Below are positions 1-6,996 of a DNA stretch of 9,095 nucleotides, in pieces (position 1 is the stretch's first letter; every line of letters begins with the position of its first letter). A model generated the notes under the pieces. It searched no databases and was not told the DNA's origin. It worked only from the letters and a program-made list of their open reading frames with translations. The translations under genes and the position numbers were made by a program. Source of the DNA: Promethearchaeota archaeon. GTDB lineage: Archaea > Asgardarchaeota > Lokiarchaeia > Sigynarchaeales > SOKP01. The stretch lies in assembly GCA_016839635.1 (NCBI GenBank), contig JAEOTV010000107.1:1-9095 (forward strand), in the 5' to 3' direction.

Positions 1-1521
1 GATTATGACCAGTTTGAAAATAAAATTCTGAGTTTTTTAAAATTTGCATTAATTAGAAGACTCAAGGAAAATCCAAACGATTTTATCTACTTCCTACAAT
101 GTATAAATGAAAGTGGTTTTGATGATATAATTTATACTCTAAAAAGATATGGAGTATTCAATATCCTTCATCTATTAAATGTGGATGAAGATCTTGCAGC
201 TCAAGTAAAAAGAAATATGGTTAGATACAATATTCAAAAGCTAGATATCATATCTTTAAATGACCCTAACCAAAACTTAATATACTTGGCGAAAAAGACG
301 CTTTCAGAGGGTAATTTTCGAGATATTTTAAGTGTTTTAAATAGAGCTGAAGGTATCTCTGAATTCGATTTGCTTAATATTTTAAGTCAAGACACAGGAA
401 AAAATCAAGCCTTATTAAGTGTTTTAGAAGAAAAAGCAAGAATAAATATTAACAACTTGCGGCAGTATATTAGAAAAAAACAGGCGATAGATAAGGTATT
501 TTTAGGTGATTTAAAACTAAAAAACTATTCCCATATCTTATTTATTTTAGAATTTGAAGAGATTCTGAATAGAATAGCAAAAGATATTTTCTTTTATATT
601 TTATCAAAAATTCTAAGGCAACTAAGCAGAATAATAGAAATATATTCTAAAGTGTCTAATGATAGATCACTGTACTTATTAGCATTAAAGAAAATTGACG
701 GAACTACGGATTCAGAAGAGTGGATTAAAATAAAATTAGAAGAACTGATAATTAAGAGATTAAATAAGAGACAAGAAGAACTTGTTACTGTGTTTAACGC
801 GAATAATCAACCATTTCTAGTCAATGGATTTATCTTAGCAAGAGTGATGGAATCCTCTTTAAAAGAAGCCATGTCTGAATTAAGAAATAATCCAAGTTTA
901 ATATATCAGGATGTTGCTGAATTAAAGTTAAAATCTGATATCATATCCCCAATTTCATATTGCATAGGATATGATATTATTAAAAGATTTGAGAATTCCG
1001 AAGCAAGTCGTAAAGCAGAAGTAGAGCATATAATTGAAACTAAAGAGAAAATAAAAGAGGAGAAGGCTAAAAAAATCCGGGAAGTACAAGAAATAAGCAC
1101 TCTAAATTGGATTGAACGTAGAATCACCAGTTCACTCATGAGAATTACTAGCCCTGGAATTAACCCAAATCAATTATATTGGCAGGAAAAAGATACTAAA
1201 ATAGCTACAGATAATATTAAACTTCATAGTGAGTTAAAAGGAGAACCTATTGAGTTAGTTTCAGATTTTTTTAATTTTGCTATGGAAAAAATTAAAAAAT
1301 TTGGACCAGAGATTAAACTTCCAGATTATGGAAAAATTAAGGAGATGGTTAATGACATTATCGAAAAAGTCTTAATGAAAAGACTTAAAATTGCTCCTAC
1401 TTCTGAACAAAAGAAGAATTTACTTGATGGCGAACGCTATGAAATCGGGAATCAGGTTGCTATCAAAATCGGGAAATTGCTTGATAAAGCATTATATACC
1501 AAATTCAAAAGTAAGAAGTAA
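1..1521 (+). CDS. Large helical hypothetical protein, 5'-truncated by the window edge
   Basis: The reading frame is open from the first base, with 60 sense codons before the GTG at 181. That GTG is therefore probably internal, and the gene starts outside the window. At least 506 residues are encoded, ending at TAA 1519-1521. The product is almost entirely helical by composition (Ile, Leu, Lys, Glu), with no convincing membrane segment or signal peptide. A highly charged Lys/Glu stretch encoded at about 1006-1095 (core ETKEKIKEEKAKKIREVQ) is a likely coiled coil or long exposed helix. It is followed by a more mixed C-terminal region containing SPGINPNQLYW and LLDGERYEIGNQVAIKIG. I do not recognise the family and see no catalytic motif. 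A cytoplasmic scaffold or adaptor would fit, but that is a guess. A T9 tract just after the stop suggests transcription ends here. Confidence 0.8.
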   Translation, partial: DYDQFENKILSFLKFALIRRLKENPNDFIYFLQCINESGFDDIIYTLKRYGVFNILHLLNVDEDLAAQVKRNMVRYNIQKLDIISLNDPNQNLIYLAKKTLSEGNFRDILSVLNRAEGISEFDLLNILSQDTGKNQALLSVLEEKARININNLRQYIRKKQAIDKVFLGDLKLKNYSHILFILEFEEILNRIAKDIFFYILSKILRQLSRIIEIYSKVSNDRSLYLLALKKIDGTTDSEEWIKIKLEELIIKRLNKRQEELVTVFNANNQPFLVNGFILARVMESSLKEAMSELRNNPSLIYQDVAELKLKSDIISPISYCIGYDIIKRFENSEASRKAEVEHIIETKEKIKEEKAKKIREVQEISTLNWIERRITSSLMRITSPGINPNQLYWQEKDTKIATDNIKLHSELKGEPIELVSDFFNFAMEKIKKFGPEIKLPDYGKIKEMVNDIIEKVLMKRLKIAPTSEQKKNLLDGERYEIGNQVAIKIGKLLDKALYTKFKSKK

Positions 1522-1544
1522 ATAAGTAAATCTCTTCCGCTAGA

Positions 1545-1553
1545 TTTTTTTTT
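1545..1553 (+). terminator. Poly-T terminator after the first gene
   Basis: A run of nine T lies 24 bases after the stop codon of the upstream gene. It is followed by more T-rich sequence (AAATTTTATTCTCTTTATTT). Archaeal RNA polymerase terminates at such tracts without needing a hairpin. No strong stem precedes it. Confidence 0.5.
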
Positions 1554-1611
1554 AAATTTTATTCTCTTTATTTGACTTATTATTTTAAAATTAATTTTTG
1601 AAATAAAAAAG

Positions 1612-1622
1612 ATATTAAAATA
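1612..1622 (+). promoter_or_regulatory. Possible TATA box for the small membrane protein gene
   Basis: ATATTAAAATA lies about 50 bases before the ATG at 1667. This would place transcription start near 1640 and give a short leader of about 25 bases (AAATTAGAAAGAAATGATAG). The leader has no clear Shine-Dalgarno core. The whole gap is AT-rich, so this box is a weak call. Confidence 0.3.
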
Positions 1623-1666
1623 TTCGTTCTTTACTTTACTAAATTAGAAAGAAATGATAGATTCTT

Positions 1667-1945
1667 ATGGCTTCAGTATTTTCATGGATTAAAAAAGAAA
1701 TTGGATATATATTAGGATCCTTATCGCAAATAATTAAAGCATTATTGCTTGTTGGTTTTGCCTCTAGCGGATTAGGATGCGCTATTTTTTTACGATATTT
1801 AGGATATAATGGCACAATCATTACTTTTGTTAGTATTATTGTAGAACTAATCGCGCTCGTTTTGTGTTATTTTCTATTACGTGGATATTTAAAAACGGAA
1901 GAAAAAACCGAATCTTCTATTTCGAAAGGTAAGAAACTCTTATAA
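1667..1945 (+). CDS. Small two-helix membrane protein, hypothetical
   Basis: The gene encodes 92 residues from an ATG start. A nearby ATG at 1654 is in another frame and soon meets a stop. Residues 1-20 form a potentially amphipathic helix (SVFSWIKKEIGYILG). Two hydrophobic helices follow at about 22-46 (KALLLVGFASSGLGCAIFL) and 50-73 (TIITFVSIIVELIALVLCYF). A short polar, Lys/Glu/Ser-rich tail ends in KGKKLL. The glycine and small-residue pattern in the first helix would suit helix packing. The two helices and charged ends suggest a hairpin in the cytoplasmic membrane with both ends on one side. I recognise no family. It converges on the nuclease gene with only 9 bases between stop codons, so its transcript must end inside the opposing gene or overlap it. 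Confidence 0.6.
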   Translation: MASVFSWIKKEIGYILGSLSQIIKALLLVGFASSGLGCAIFLRYLGYNGTIITFVSIIVELIALVLCYFLLRGYLKTEEKTESSISKGKKLL

Positions 1946-1954
1946 CAGAGGATT

Positions 1955-2683
1955 TTAAATAAATAATTCCCAGGGTCGCTCATCGATATGCTGTGAAATC
2001 AAATATTCTTTTATATCTTCACTCAAAATATTTGGATCATATTCCCAAGCTCCCTGTTTATTAAATGAAACACACTTAACTTTTTTAAGGTTTAATTTAG
2101 ACCGAACTAAAAATCCGTACACAGCAACTTGAGGGAGAGATAGCAAAAAGTTTCCTTCCGGTTTATAATCAATCACTTTAACAACATCATTTTCAATTTG
2201 AATTAAATCAATATGACCTGTTATCGTCACATTTTCTTTTTTATCCCAAATCGGAACCTCTATTGCAACAGCATCTTTATCCTTAATTAAAATGTTTTTC
2301 AAAATTGGTTCATGCCCAGGAACACCCAGGATATTGTTTTCTTGATAGTTTTCAAAAACATTTTGAGCATACTTAGGTAATTTTGAATCAGAATCAGAAT
2401 ATCGAATTTTACCAGATCTAATTAGGTTTTTACTATAACTTCTAGTAAAAGCAGATTTAAGACCTTTAATTTTAAATTGAGATACCCTCGGAAATTCTCT
2501 TGAATTAAACAGATGATTAGGAATTACTCCTTCGTAAACTCTTTTAAAATGAGCCTTCAGTCTATTTAATTCCTCTCGATTAGTAATTATTTGAGAGTAT
2601 TTTTCTTTATGGTGTTCCTTATTCCAATTAAAAGAATACGGAATATTTTGATGGATGTAAGTCTTTATCTTAAGTTTAAACAA
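1955..2683 (-). CDS. Stand-alone PD-(D/E)XK (RecB/Cas4-like) nuclease domain protein
   Basis: The 242-residue product carries the ordered motifs of the PD-(D/E)XK superfamily in its C-terminal half. These are an acidic strand around E142 (AIEVPIW), TGHIDLI with D159, IDYKPE with D172 and K174, and the RecB-type Q185-VAV-Y189 signature (PQVAVYGF). In this family the acidic residues bind metal and the lysine helps cleave the phosphodiester bond, so DNA cleavage or processing is the likely activity. The N-terminal 110 residues are basic and may bind nucleic acid. No helicase domain and no obvious four-cysteine iron-sulphur cluster set are seen (only C204), which argues against a canonical Cas4. 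The start is TTG at 2683, because an in-frame stop lies six codons upstream and the protein has no internal methionine. GAGAG about nine bases before TTG could be a weak ribosome site. The exact substrate is unknown. Confidence 0.75.
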   Translation of the reverse strand: MFKLKIKTYIHQNIPYSFNWNKEHHKEKYSQIITNREELNRLKAHFKRVYEGVIPNHLFNSREFPRVSQFKIKGLKSAFTRSYSKNLIRSGKIRYSDSDSKLPKYAQNVFENYQENNILGVPGHEPILKNILIKDKDAVAIEVPIWDKKENVTITGHIDLIQIENDVVKVIDYKPEGNFLLSLPQVAVYGFLVRSKLNLKKVKCVSFNKQGAWEYDPNILSEDIKEYLISQHIDERPWELFI

Positions 2684-3007
2684 TATAAATACTCTCTTTT
2701 AATTTACCAAATCTAACTTGTATAGTTAATATAAATTCTAAAGTTAATTAAAGAATTTCACTTATTAAAAACAATATGTTAACAATTTATTAATTTAGTA
2801 ATCCAAATTGTTAGCTCGCTCCCGACATTATTATTTGATTAAATCTTTTGATTGTCTTGACTTTATTGATAAAAATTGTTCCAAAGATGCTAAACTTTTA
2901 AATATATTGTTGGTAATATTTCAACGAAGCTTAAGAATTGAATTGTGTTTAATTAATTTTTTGAGGTTTATTTACATAAAAAAGGGGTAATAAATAACAG
3001 GATTTTT
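2684..3007. promoter_or_regulatory. Divergent intergenic promoter region
   Basis: These 324 bases separate the divergent nuclease (-) and 1212-residue protein (+) genes. On the minus strand, TTTATATTA (about 2727-2735) lies some 45 bases before the TTG start and could be its TATA box. On the plus strand, TTTACATAAAAAA (about 2970-2982) sits about 33 bases before ATG 3008, and AGGA (2999-3002) lies six bases before the ATG. An inverted repeat lies between them (2780-2813). I find no convincing gene in this stretch. Confidence 0.45.
2780..2813. repeat. 9-bp-arm inverted repeat, possible operator or hairpin
   Basis: TAACAATTT (2780-2788) and AAATTGTTA (2805-2813) are perfect reverse complements separated by 16 bases. 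The repeat lies between two divergent genes, where a dimeric regulator could bind. In sequence this AT-rich, a chance origin cannot be excluded. Confidence 0.4.
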
Positions 3008-6000
3008 ATGAAGTCTCTGAATTTAGATATGTTGCTGAAGACACCTAAAGATATATTAGTTAAGGATATTAACCAAATTTTTAATAACCTATTAAATGAA
3101 ATTCAAAATTATCTTGGCTTAGAAGTAATCAATCAAAATATAATAATTAATATTACGAGTGATCAAAAGGAATATTCAGAGGATTTTTTCAGTCTTGGAG
3201 TAAAGAGAACAATAATAAATGATCAAACTCAGATTGAAATTTCAGAAAAGTATGTAAAATTTTTGAAATTCATCCTCCTCAAGGAAGCATACTTGATTTT
3301 TGTCCCATATGAATTAAGAGCAAAACAAATTATCCAAATTGTTATCCATGAAATAATAGAAAGTGATCTTTCTAAACAAGGTGCAATTAATGAATGGAAG
3401 GCACTAGTACGAAGTAATATAATCAATTATGACTTTTTGTCATCTCAATTTGATAAGCTTGATAAGTTTTTTAAGCTTGAAGCAACAGAAAAGACTCAAA
3501 GCCCAACACAATTTTTTTTTGAGTTTATTCATAGAAATGTTACTTTGATTCAGGATAAAATGGATGACTTTTATGACTTAATTTATGAAGAATTTATTTA
3601 CAAAACCTCTAAATCTCTTTTTAATGATGAAATAGTAGAAACTATTAGAGTTCTAGTAAAAATTTTTTATAAACTAAAACTTTTTAAAAACTATAGTGAA
3701 TTTGAAGATTTTTTTCAAAATTTTAAAGAAAAAGGATTAGTTTCAACTAATCTTAGCAAACGAAAGTTTAGTGAAAATTTACGTTGGATTAATAAAAGTA
3801 CTATTATATCACCTTCATTTCAACCAATATATCATAAAATTGGTTTAGTTGTTGCAATTTCGGTTTTAAAATTTAACCCTATTTTGAATAGAAGGGATGT
3901 TTATAATATTATAAACCGAATACCCTTTTTACATTTTCCAGTTTTTTCAGAAAATGGATTTTCTGAAGATATTTACTGCTATTTCATACTACCCAATATT
4001 TATTTAAAAGATCTATTGACCTTTATTGAAAAATTAAACAATTTTGGTTATGTTATTAATAAGGAGTGTTATCTCTTGAAAGAGACTAGTAACTTCTTAA
4101 ATCTAAATTATTTTAGAGAATGTTTTAAAGATTTGCGTAAAATATTAAATCCGGACCATAAGGATTATGATATTCAATTTGAGCTCAGAGACTCAAATTT
4201 ATATGGAGAACCAAATAAAATAATTGATCTGGATCTTCTGGATTGGATTATTTTTGAAAGAATTGGGCAGAGCAGTCTAACAGGCTTTGGATTTGAACGC
4301 AGAGAAGAAACCCTTCAAAAAATTAAAGAAGAATTACTAGATCACATTGAAAGCGAAAGAAATTTAATTTTAAACTTAAAATCTTCCCTTAATAAATTTT
4401 ATACCTCCCAACAACTTAAAAATGAATTCTACGATTTTCTTGAAAAAAATAAGAGATTTGGATTTTTCTATATATATGATACTCTTAACTACATAATCAA
4501 ATACATAAAATTAATTGAAAGATTAATTAAACAAAATCCTGAAATTAATAATTTGACTAAGCTCCATAAATTTCTAGAATTACATAAATATTCTCAATTG
4601 ATTGAAGAAAATATATTTTTTAATCGTAAGAATATTCAATCAATTGTATTTAAAGAGCTAATGCCATTTTTTTTTAAAGCGGTTGAAAATTACAATACAT
4701 TAAAAAAAAAATTTAATCAATTTTACAATCTGTTTAAATCCTGTAGAATGTTAAAAATTTTCAATATTGATTCTATGTTAGAAATAGTTAGAAATGAAAA
4801 ATTAATAGAAAAAATTTTTTATACAAAAGAACAAAAATTAAGAAAATCTTTTGAGAAATTTAAGCCTTATAAAATCACTAATCAGAAAATTGATTCAATA
4901 TTTATAAGATTTATTGATGCGGGTTTAATTGCACCCGAACTAATTAGAACAATTATTACAAGTTCTTTTGCCAAATATCATCCAATTTTAATATTAGAGG
5001 ATTCAATTGAAGTTAACAATCAAATAGATAAAATTATAAAATTTTATCCAAGAGTAATTTTATATAAAGCAAAGAGTTTTTTCGAAAATAAGTCTATCAT
5101 AATTTTATTTACCTATTTCTTAAATATCAAAGAAAAAGAATTATTTTCCTCGATTTTATATAATATGTTTAATAAAAATTTAATCAGTTTTAAAAGATAT
5201 TTTACAAGTGGTCTGGTACCCTTTGTATTAATTAAAGATTTCTATGATTTTGATCGAGATGAGTTTTTCTATACTAAGGATTTATTTGAACAGAGTTTTC
5301 TTTATATACAAAAAATAGTTGGAGAATTTCATAGTCCACTTAGAGAACTTAAACCAAATTCTCAAGATAAATTTTTTTTGAAAGAAAAAAACTTCTTTAA
5401 TTTAGTAAAAGAAGTGGAGAAACGTGTAGCTTATGAAAAGTATGATTATGATATCAATAGAATAACTAAATTAACTGAATTTCATAGAAATCTCGATAAA
5501 ATACTTCTTAATCCAGATATATACAAAAATTATCAACAAGCACGATTTTTTAAAAATTTTATCAAATCAGTTAAATTTATACCTAATTTTCAAGCTTTTG
5601 GGATAAGCCAATATTTTTTATATATTCATCCTTCAAGCCTAGACGAAATAGATTTTAAGCATTTGCTAATCAATAATTTTCAATTTATAAAATACCCAAC
5701 GAATATTAATAATACAAACTCTTTTTTAATCAAATATCTATTTCCTATTGATAATCCGAATATGAAACACCTTAACTGGTACACAAAAACAAAACGTATA
5801 ATCCGAGAATATTGTGTATTTTCTATTAAAAAGATATATCAGATTCTCAATTTTAATTATAATATAGGTTCTCATGGCTGGAACTATGATTCAAATCGAT
5901 TTAAAATATATATGCAAAATATTCTTTTTAATCCAAATTATAAACCTGAATTTACAAAAATAAGGCATTTTAATATTGAAAAATTATCAAACCAAGACAT

Positions 6001-6646
6001 ATTTGGCCCTAATTCAGATTATTTTCAAGCACTAACTGATTTATATTCTTTGCGGTCTATAGATATAAAATCATACTTAGGTACAAGAAAACATTCAATT
6101 ATCAATAGTATTAAAACTCTTCTCAATAAAAACTTGATTTTTCCTTTTATTTCACTGAAAAATTTTGATTTTCAGGATATTATCTTTATCATTATTCCTA
6201 ATATCAAAAAAGAATTAAATTCTAAAATCATTAAAATTTTTAATTTCTTCAATTATGGCTTTATTAATGAGATAAAAGGGGAATACTACATCTATGGATT
6301 TAATGAAGAAATAAAATTCGAAAATGGGATAATGATAAAATTATACTTACCTCAATGTGAACTTGATGAATTCCTCAAATTATTTGATTTACTGTTTGAA
6401 TATTTAGAAGTTAACCAATACATTATTCTTACAGATCTTATTAAAGGAAAAAATCTTCTTAAGAAAATTTATGGTGATTTAAGATTTTTAGAGGCCTATA
6501 ATCCATTAACCAATTTAATATGGAATGAGAAAGACAAAATCTGGTTAAATCATAAACTTTATAATGAAAAATTTGAAAAGTTATATCCGGATCTTTTTTA
6601 TGGCTCAATCCGGTTTAATTCAAATTACAAAAGTAAATTATCTTGA
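3008..6646 (+). CDS. 1212-residue multi-module protein with repeated HTH plus beta-alpha-beta units
   Basis: I do not recognise a named family. By eye the protein contains four related modules, at about residues 250-355, 625-735, 845-940 and 1025-1145. Each begins with a helical, HTH-like segment ending in a hydrophobic-Pro motif (IISPSFQPI, LIAPELIRTI, FIPNFQAFG, LIFPFISLK). A strand, helix, strand, strand, helix, strand pattern follows, as in the ferredoxin-like domain of Lrp/AsnC or ACT proteins. The clearest winged-helix candidate is 1006-1044 (IDIKSYLGTRKHSIINSIK). The N-terminal 1-200 is a separate helical region with KEAYLIFVPYELRAKQ and HEIIE (114-118). Residues 408-580 include LLDWIIFERIGQSSLTGFGF followed by long charged helices. 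There are no membrane helices, so it is probably cytoplasmic. A DNA-binding regulator or large adaptor is inferred, not shown. It is transcribed alone, and its codons are strongly AT-biased like its neighbours. Confidence 0.75.
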   Translation: MKSLNLDMLLKTPKDILVKDINQIFNNLLNEIQNYLGLEVINQNIIINITSDQKEYSEDFFSLGVKRTIINDQTQIEISEKYVKFLKFILLKEAYLIFVPYELRAKQIIQIVIHEIIESDLSKQGAINEWKALVRSNIINYDFLSSQFDKLDKFFKLEATEKTQSPTQFFFEFIHRNVTLIQDKMDDFYDLIYEEFIYKTSKSLFNDEIVETIRVLVKIFYKLKLFKNYSEFEDFFQNFKEKGLVSTNLSKRKFSENLRWINKSTIISPSFQPIYHKIGLVVAISVLKFNPILNRRDVYNIINRIPFLHFPVFSENGFSEDIYCYFILPNIYLKDLLTFIEKLNNFGYVINKECYLLKETSNFLNLNYFRECFKDLRKILNPDHKDYDIQFELRDSNLYGEPNKIIDLDLLDWIIFERIGQSSLTGFGFERREETLQKIKEELLDHIESERNLILNLKSSLNKFYTSQQLKNEFYDFLEKNKRFGFFYIYDTLNYIIKYIKLIERLIKQNPEINNLTKLHKFLELHKYSQLIEENIFFNRKNIQSIVFKELMPFFFKAVENYNTLKKKFNQFYNLFKSCRMLKIFNIDSMLEIVRNEKLIEKIFYTKEQKLRKSFEKFKPYKITNQKIDSIFIRFIDAGLIAPELIRTIITSSFAKYHPILILEDSIEVNNQIDKIIKFYPRVILYKAKSFFENKSIIILFTYFLNIKEKELFSSILYNMFNKNLISFKRYFTSGLVPFVLIKDFYDFDRDEFFYTKDLFEQSFLYIQKIVGEFHSPLRELKPNSQDKFFLKEKNFFNLVKEVEKRVAYEKYDYDINRITKLTEFHRNLDKILLNPDIYKNYQQARFFKNFIKSVKFIPNFQAFGISQYFLYIHPSSLDEIDFKHLLINNFQFIKYPTNINNTNSFLIKYLFPIDNPNMKHLNWYTKTKRIIREYCVFSIKKIYQILNFNYNIGSHGWNYDSNRFKIYMQNILFNPNYKPEFTKIRHFNIEKLSNQDIFGPNSDYFQALTDLYSLRSIDIKSYLGTRKHSIINSIKTLLNKNLIFPFISLKNFDFQDIIFIIIPNIKKELNSKIIKIFNFFNYGFINEIKGEYYIYGFNEEIKFENGIMIKLYLPQCELDEFLKLFDLLFEYLEVNQYIILTDLIKGKNLLKKIYGDLRFLEAYNPLTNLIWNEKDKIWLNHKLYNEKFEKLYPDLFYGSIRFNSNYKSKLS

Positions 6647-6674
6647 TTAATTAACTTATAACAAATTATATCCA

Positions 6675-6686
6675 TTTTATTTTTTA
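6675..6686 (+). terminator. T-rich terminator after the 1212-residue gene
   Basis: TTTTATTTTTTA begins about 28 bases after the stop codon at 6644-6646. It is the first T-rich tract in the gap and lies just before the TATA box of the first putative small RNA gene. There is no hairpin. Confidence 0.4.
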
Positions 6687-6692
6687 GTTTGG

Positions 6693-6700
6693 TTTAAAAA
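6693..6700 (+). promoter_or_regulatory. TATA box of small RNA copy 1
   Basis: TTTAAAAA lies 37 bases before the conserved AGGT block of copy 1. The second copy has TTTAAAAT 35 bases before its own AGGT. The matching placement in two diverged copies supports a real promoter, with transcription starting near 6722-6724. Confidence 0.5.
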
Positions 6701-6721
6701 AGTAATATTGAAAATAATATT

Positions 6722-6798
6722 GATATGCCAGGTGTCGAAGGTTTTCCGCTAGTGTAAAGTCCTATTAGATGGACATTACATTCTATTTCTATTTTTAA
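6722..6798 (+). ncRNA. Putative small structured RNA, copy 1 of a tandem pair
   Basis: This segment is richer in G and C than its surroundings and aligns with 6885-6954. Conserved in order are ATA-x-GC-x-AGGT, GG at 10-11 bases and CC at 16-17 bases after the A of AGGT, then TGTAA...TTACATTCTATTT. The end folds as TGTAA-A-GTCC, an eight-base loop, then GGAC-A-TTACA: nine pairs with one A-A mismatch, extendable by a few more. A tail CTATTTTTAA follows and may terminate the transcript. The only plus-strand reading frame starting inside is ten codons (6725-6757) and is not conserved in copy 2, so RNA rather than protein is likely. It matches no RNA family I can name. Both ends are estimates from the TATA position and the T-rich tail. 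Confidence 0.5.
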
Positions 6799-6855
6799 TA
6801 TTAAAAATCTGTTAATATTCTGACAAATAAAGGCGTATAAAAAGTTTCAGTGTAC

Positions 6856-6863
6856 TTTAAAAT
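6856..6863 (+). promoter_or_regulatory. TATA box of small RNA copy 2
   Basis: TTTAAAAT lies 35 bases upstream of the AGGT block of copy 2. This mirrors the arrangement at copy 1 and predicts transcription start near 6885. Confidence 0.5.
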
Positions 6864-6884
6864 AGTAACTAGAGAATAAGATAA

Positions 6885-6954
6885 TAGGCTAGGTCATGAG
6901 GGTATGCCACGATCATGTAATTTCTTATGAGAAATTTACATTCTATTTTTTTTT
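6885..6954 (+). ncRNA. Putative small structured RNA, copy 2 of a tandem pair
   Basis: This is the second, diverged copy of the element at 6722-6798, offset by about 160 bases. It shares the GC-x-AGGT block (6888-6894), a GG/CC mini-stem (6901-6902 with 6907-6908) and the terminal hairpin. That hairpin pairs TGTAATTTCT (6916-6925) with AGAAATT-T-ACA (6930-6940) over ten base pairs with one bulged T. The inner stem differs in sequence from copy 1 (TTTCT/AGAAA against GTCC/GGAC) but still pairs, which is the pattern expected of selected RNA structure. CATGA/TCATG (6895-6899 with 6913-6917) could also pair here, but this is not kept in copy 1. The RNA ends in T9. Function is unknown: a regulatory or housekeeping RNA are both possible. 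Confidence 0.55.
6916..6954 (+). terminator. Hairpin followed by a T9 tract
   Basis: The ten-pair hairpin (6916-6940) is followed by TTCTA and nine T (6946-6954), giving a terminator for the second small RNA. It lies 42 bases from the stop codon of the convergent transporter gene. Confidence 0.55.
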
Positions 6955-6996
6955 AAGCTTTTATTAGATAAAAGTAAAGATTACTAAAAACTTATT

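Noticed and set aside
181..183. GTG as the start codon of the first gene
   Set aside because: The frame is open for 60 codons before it to the window edge, with protein-like composition, so the true start is upstream.
906..1139. Minus-strand frame of 77 codons within the first gene
   Set aside because: It lies entirely opposite a long coding frame and has no family signature or promoter.
1955..2683. Cas4 of a CRISPR system
   Set aside because: There is no four-cysteine iron-sulphur cluster, no cas genes nearby and no repeat-spacer array in the window.
2808..2990. 60-codon TTG-initiated frame upstream of the large gene
   Set aside because: It starts inside an arm of the inverted repeat, has no promoter or ribosome site of its own, and its composition is not protein-like for this genome. 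More likely non-coding leader or promoter sequence.
6725..6757. Ten-codon frame (MPGVEGFPLV) inside small RNA copy 1
   Set aside because: It is not preserved in the second copy, where the conserved parts are RNA pairings rather than codons.
6722..6954. H/ACA or C/D box guide RNA identity for the small RNA pair
   Set aside because: ACA is present near the 3' end but falls inside the hairpin stem. No conserved kink-turn G-A pairs are seen in copy 1, and no C and D boxes are found.
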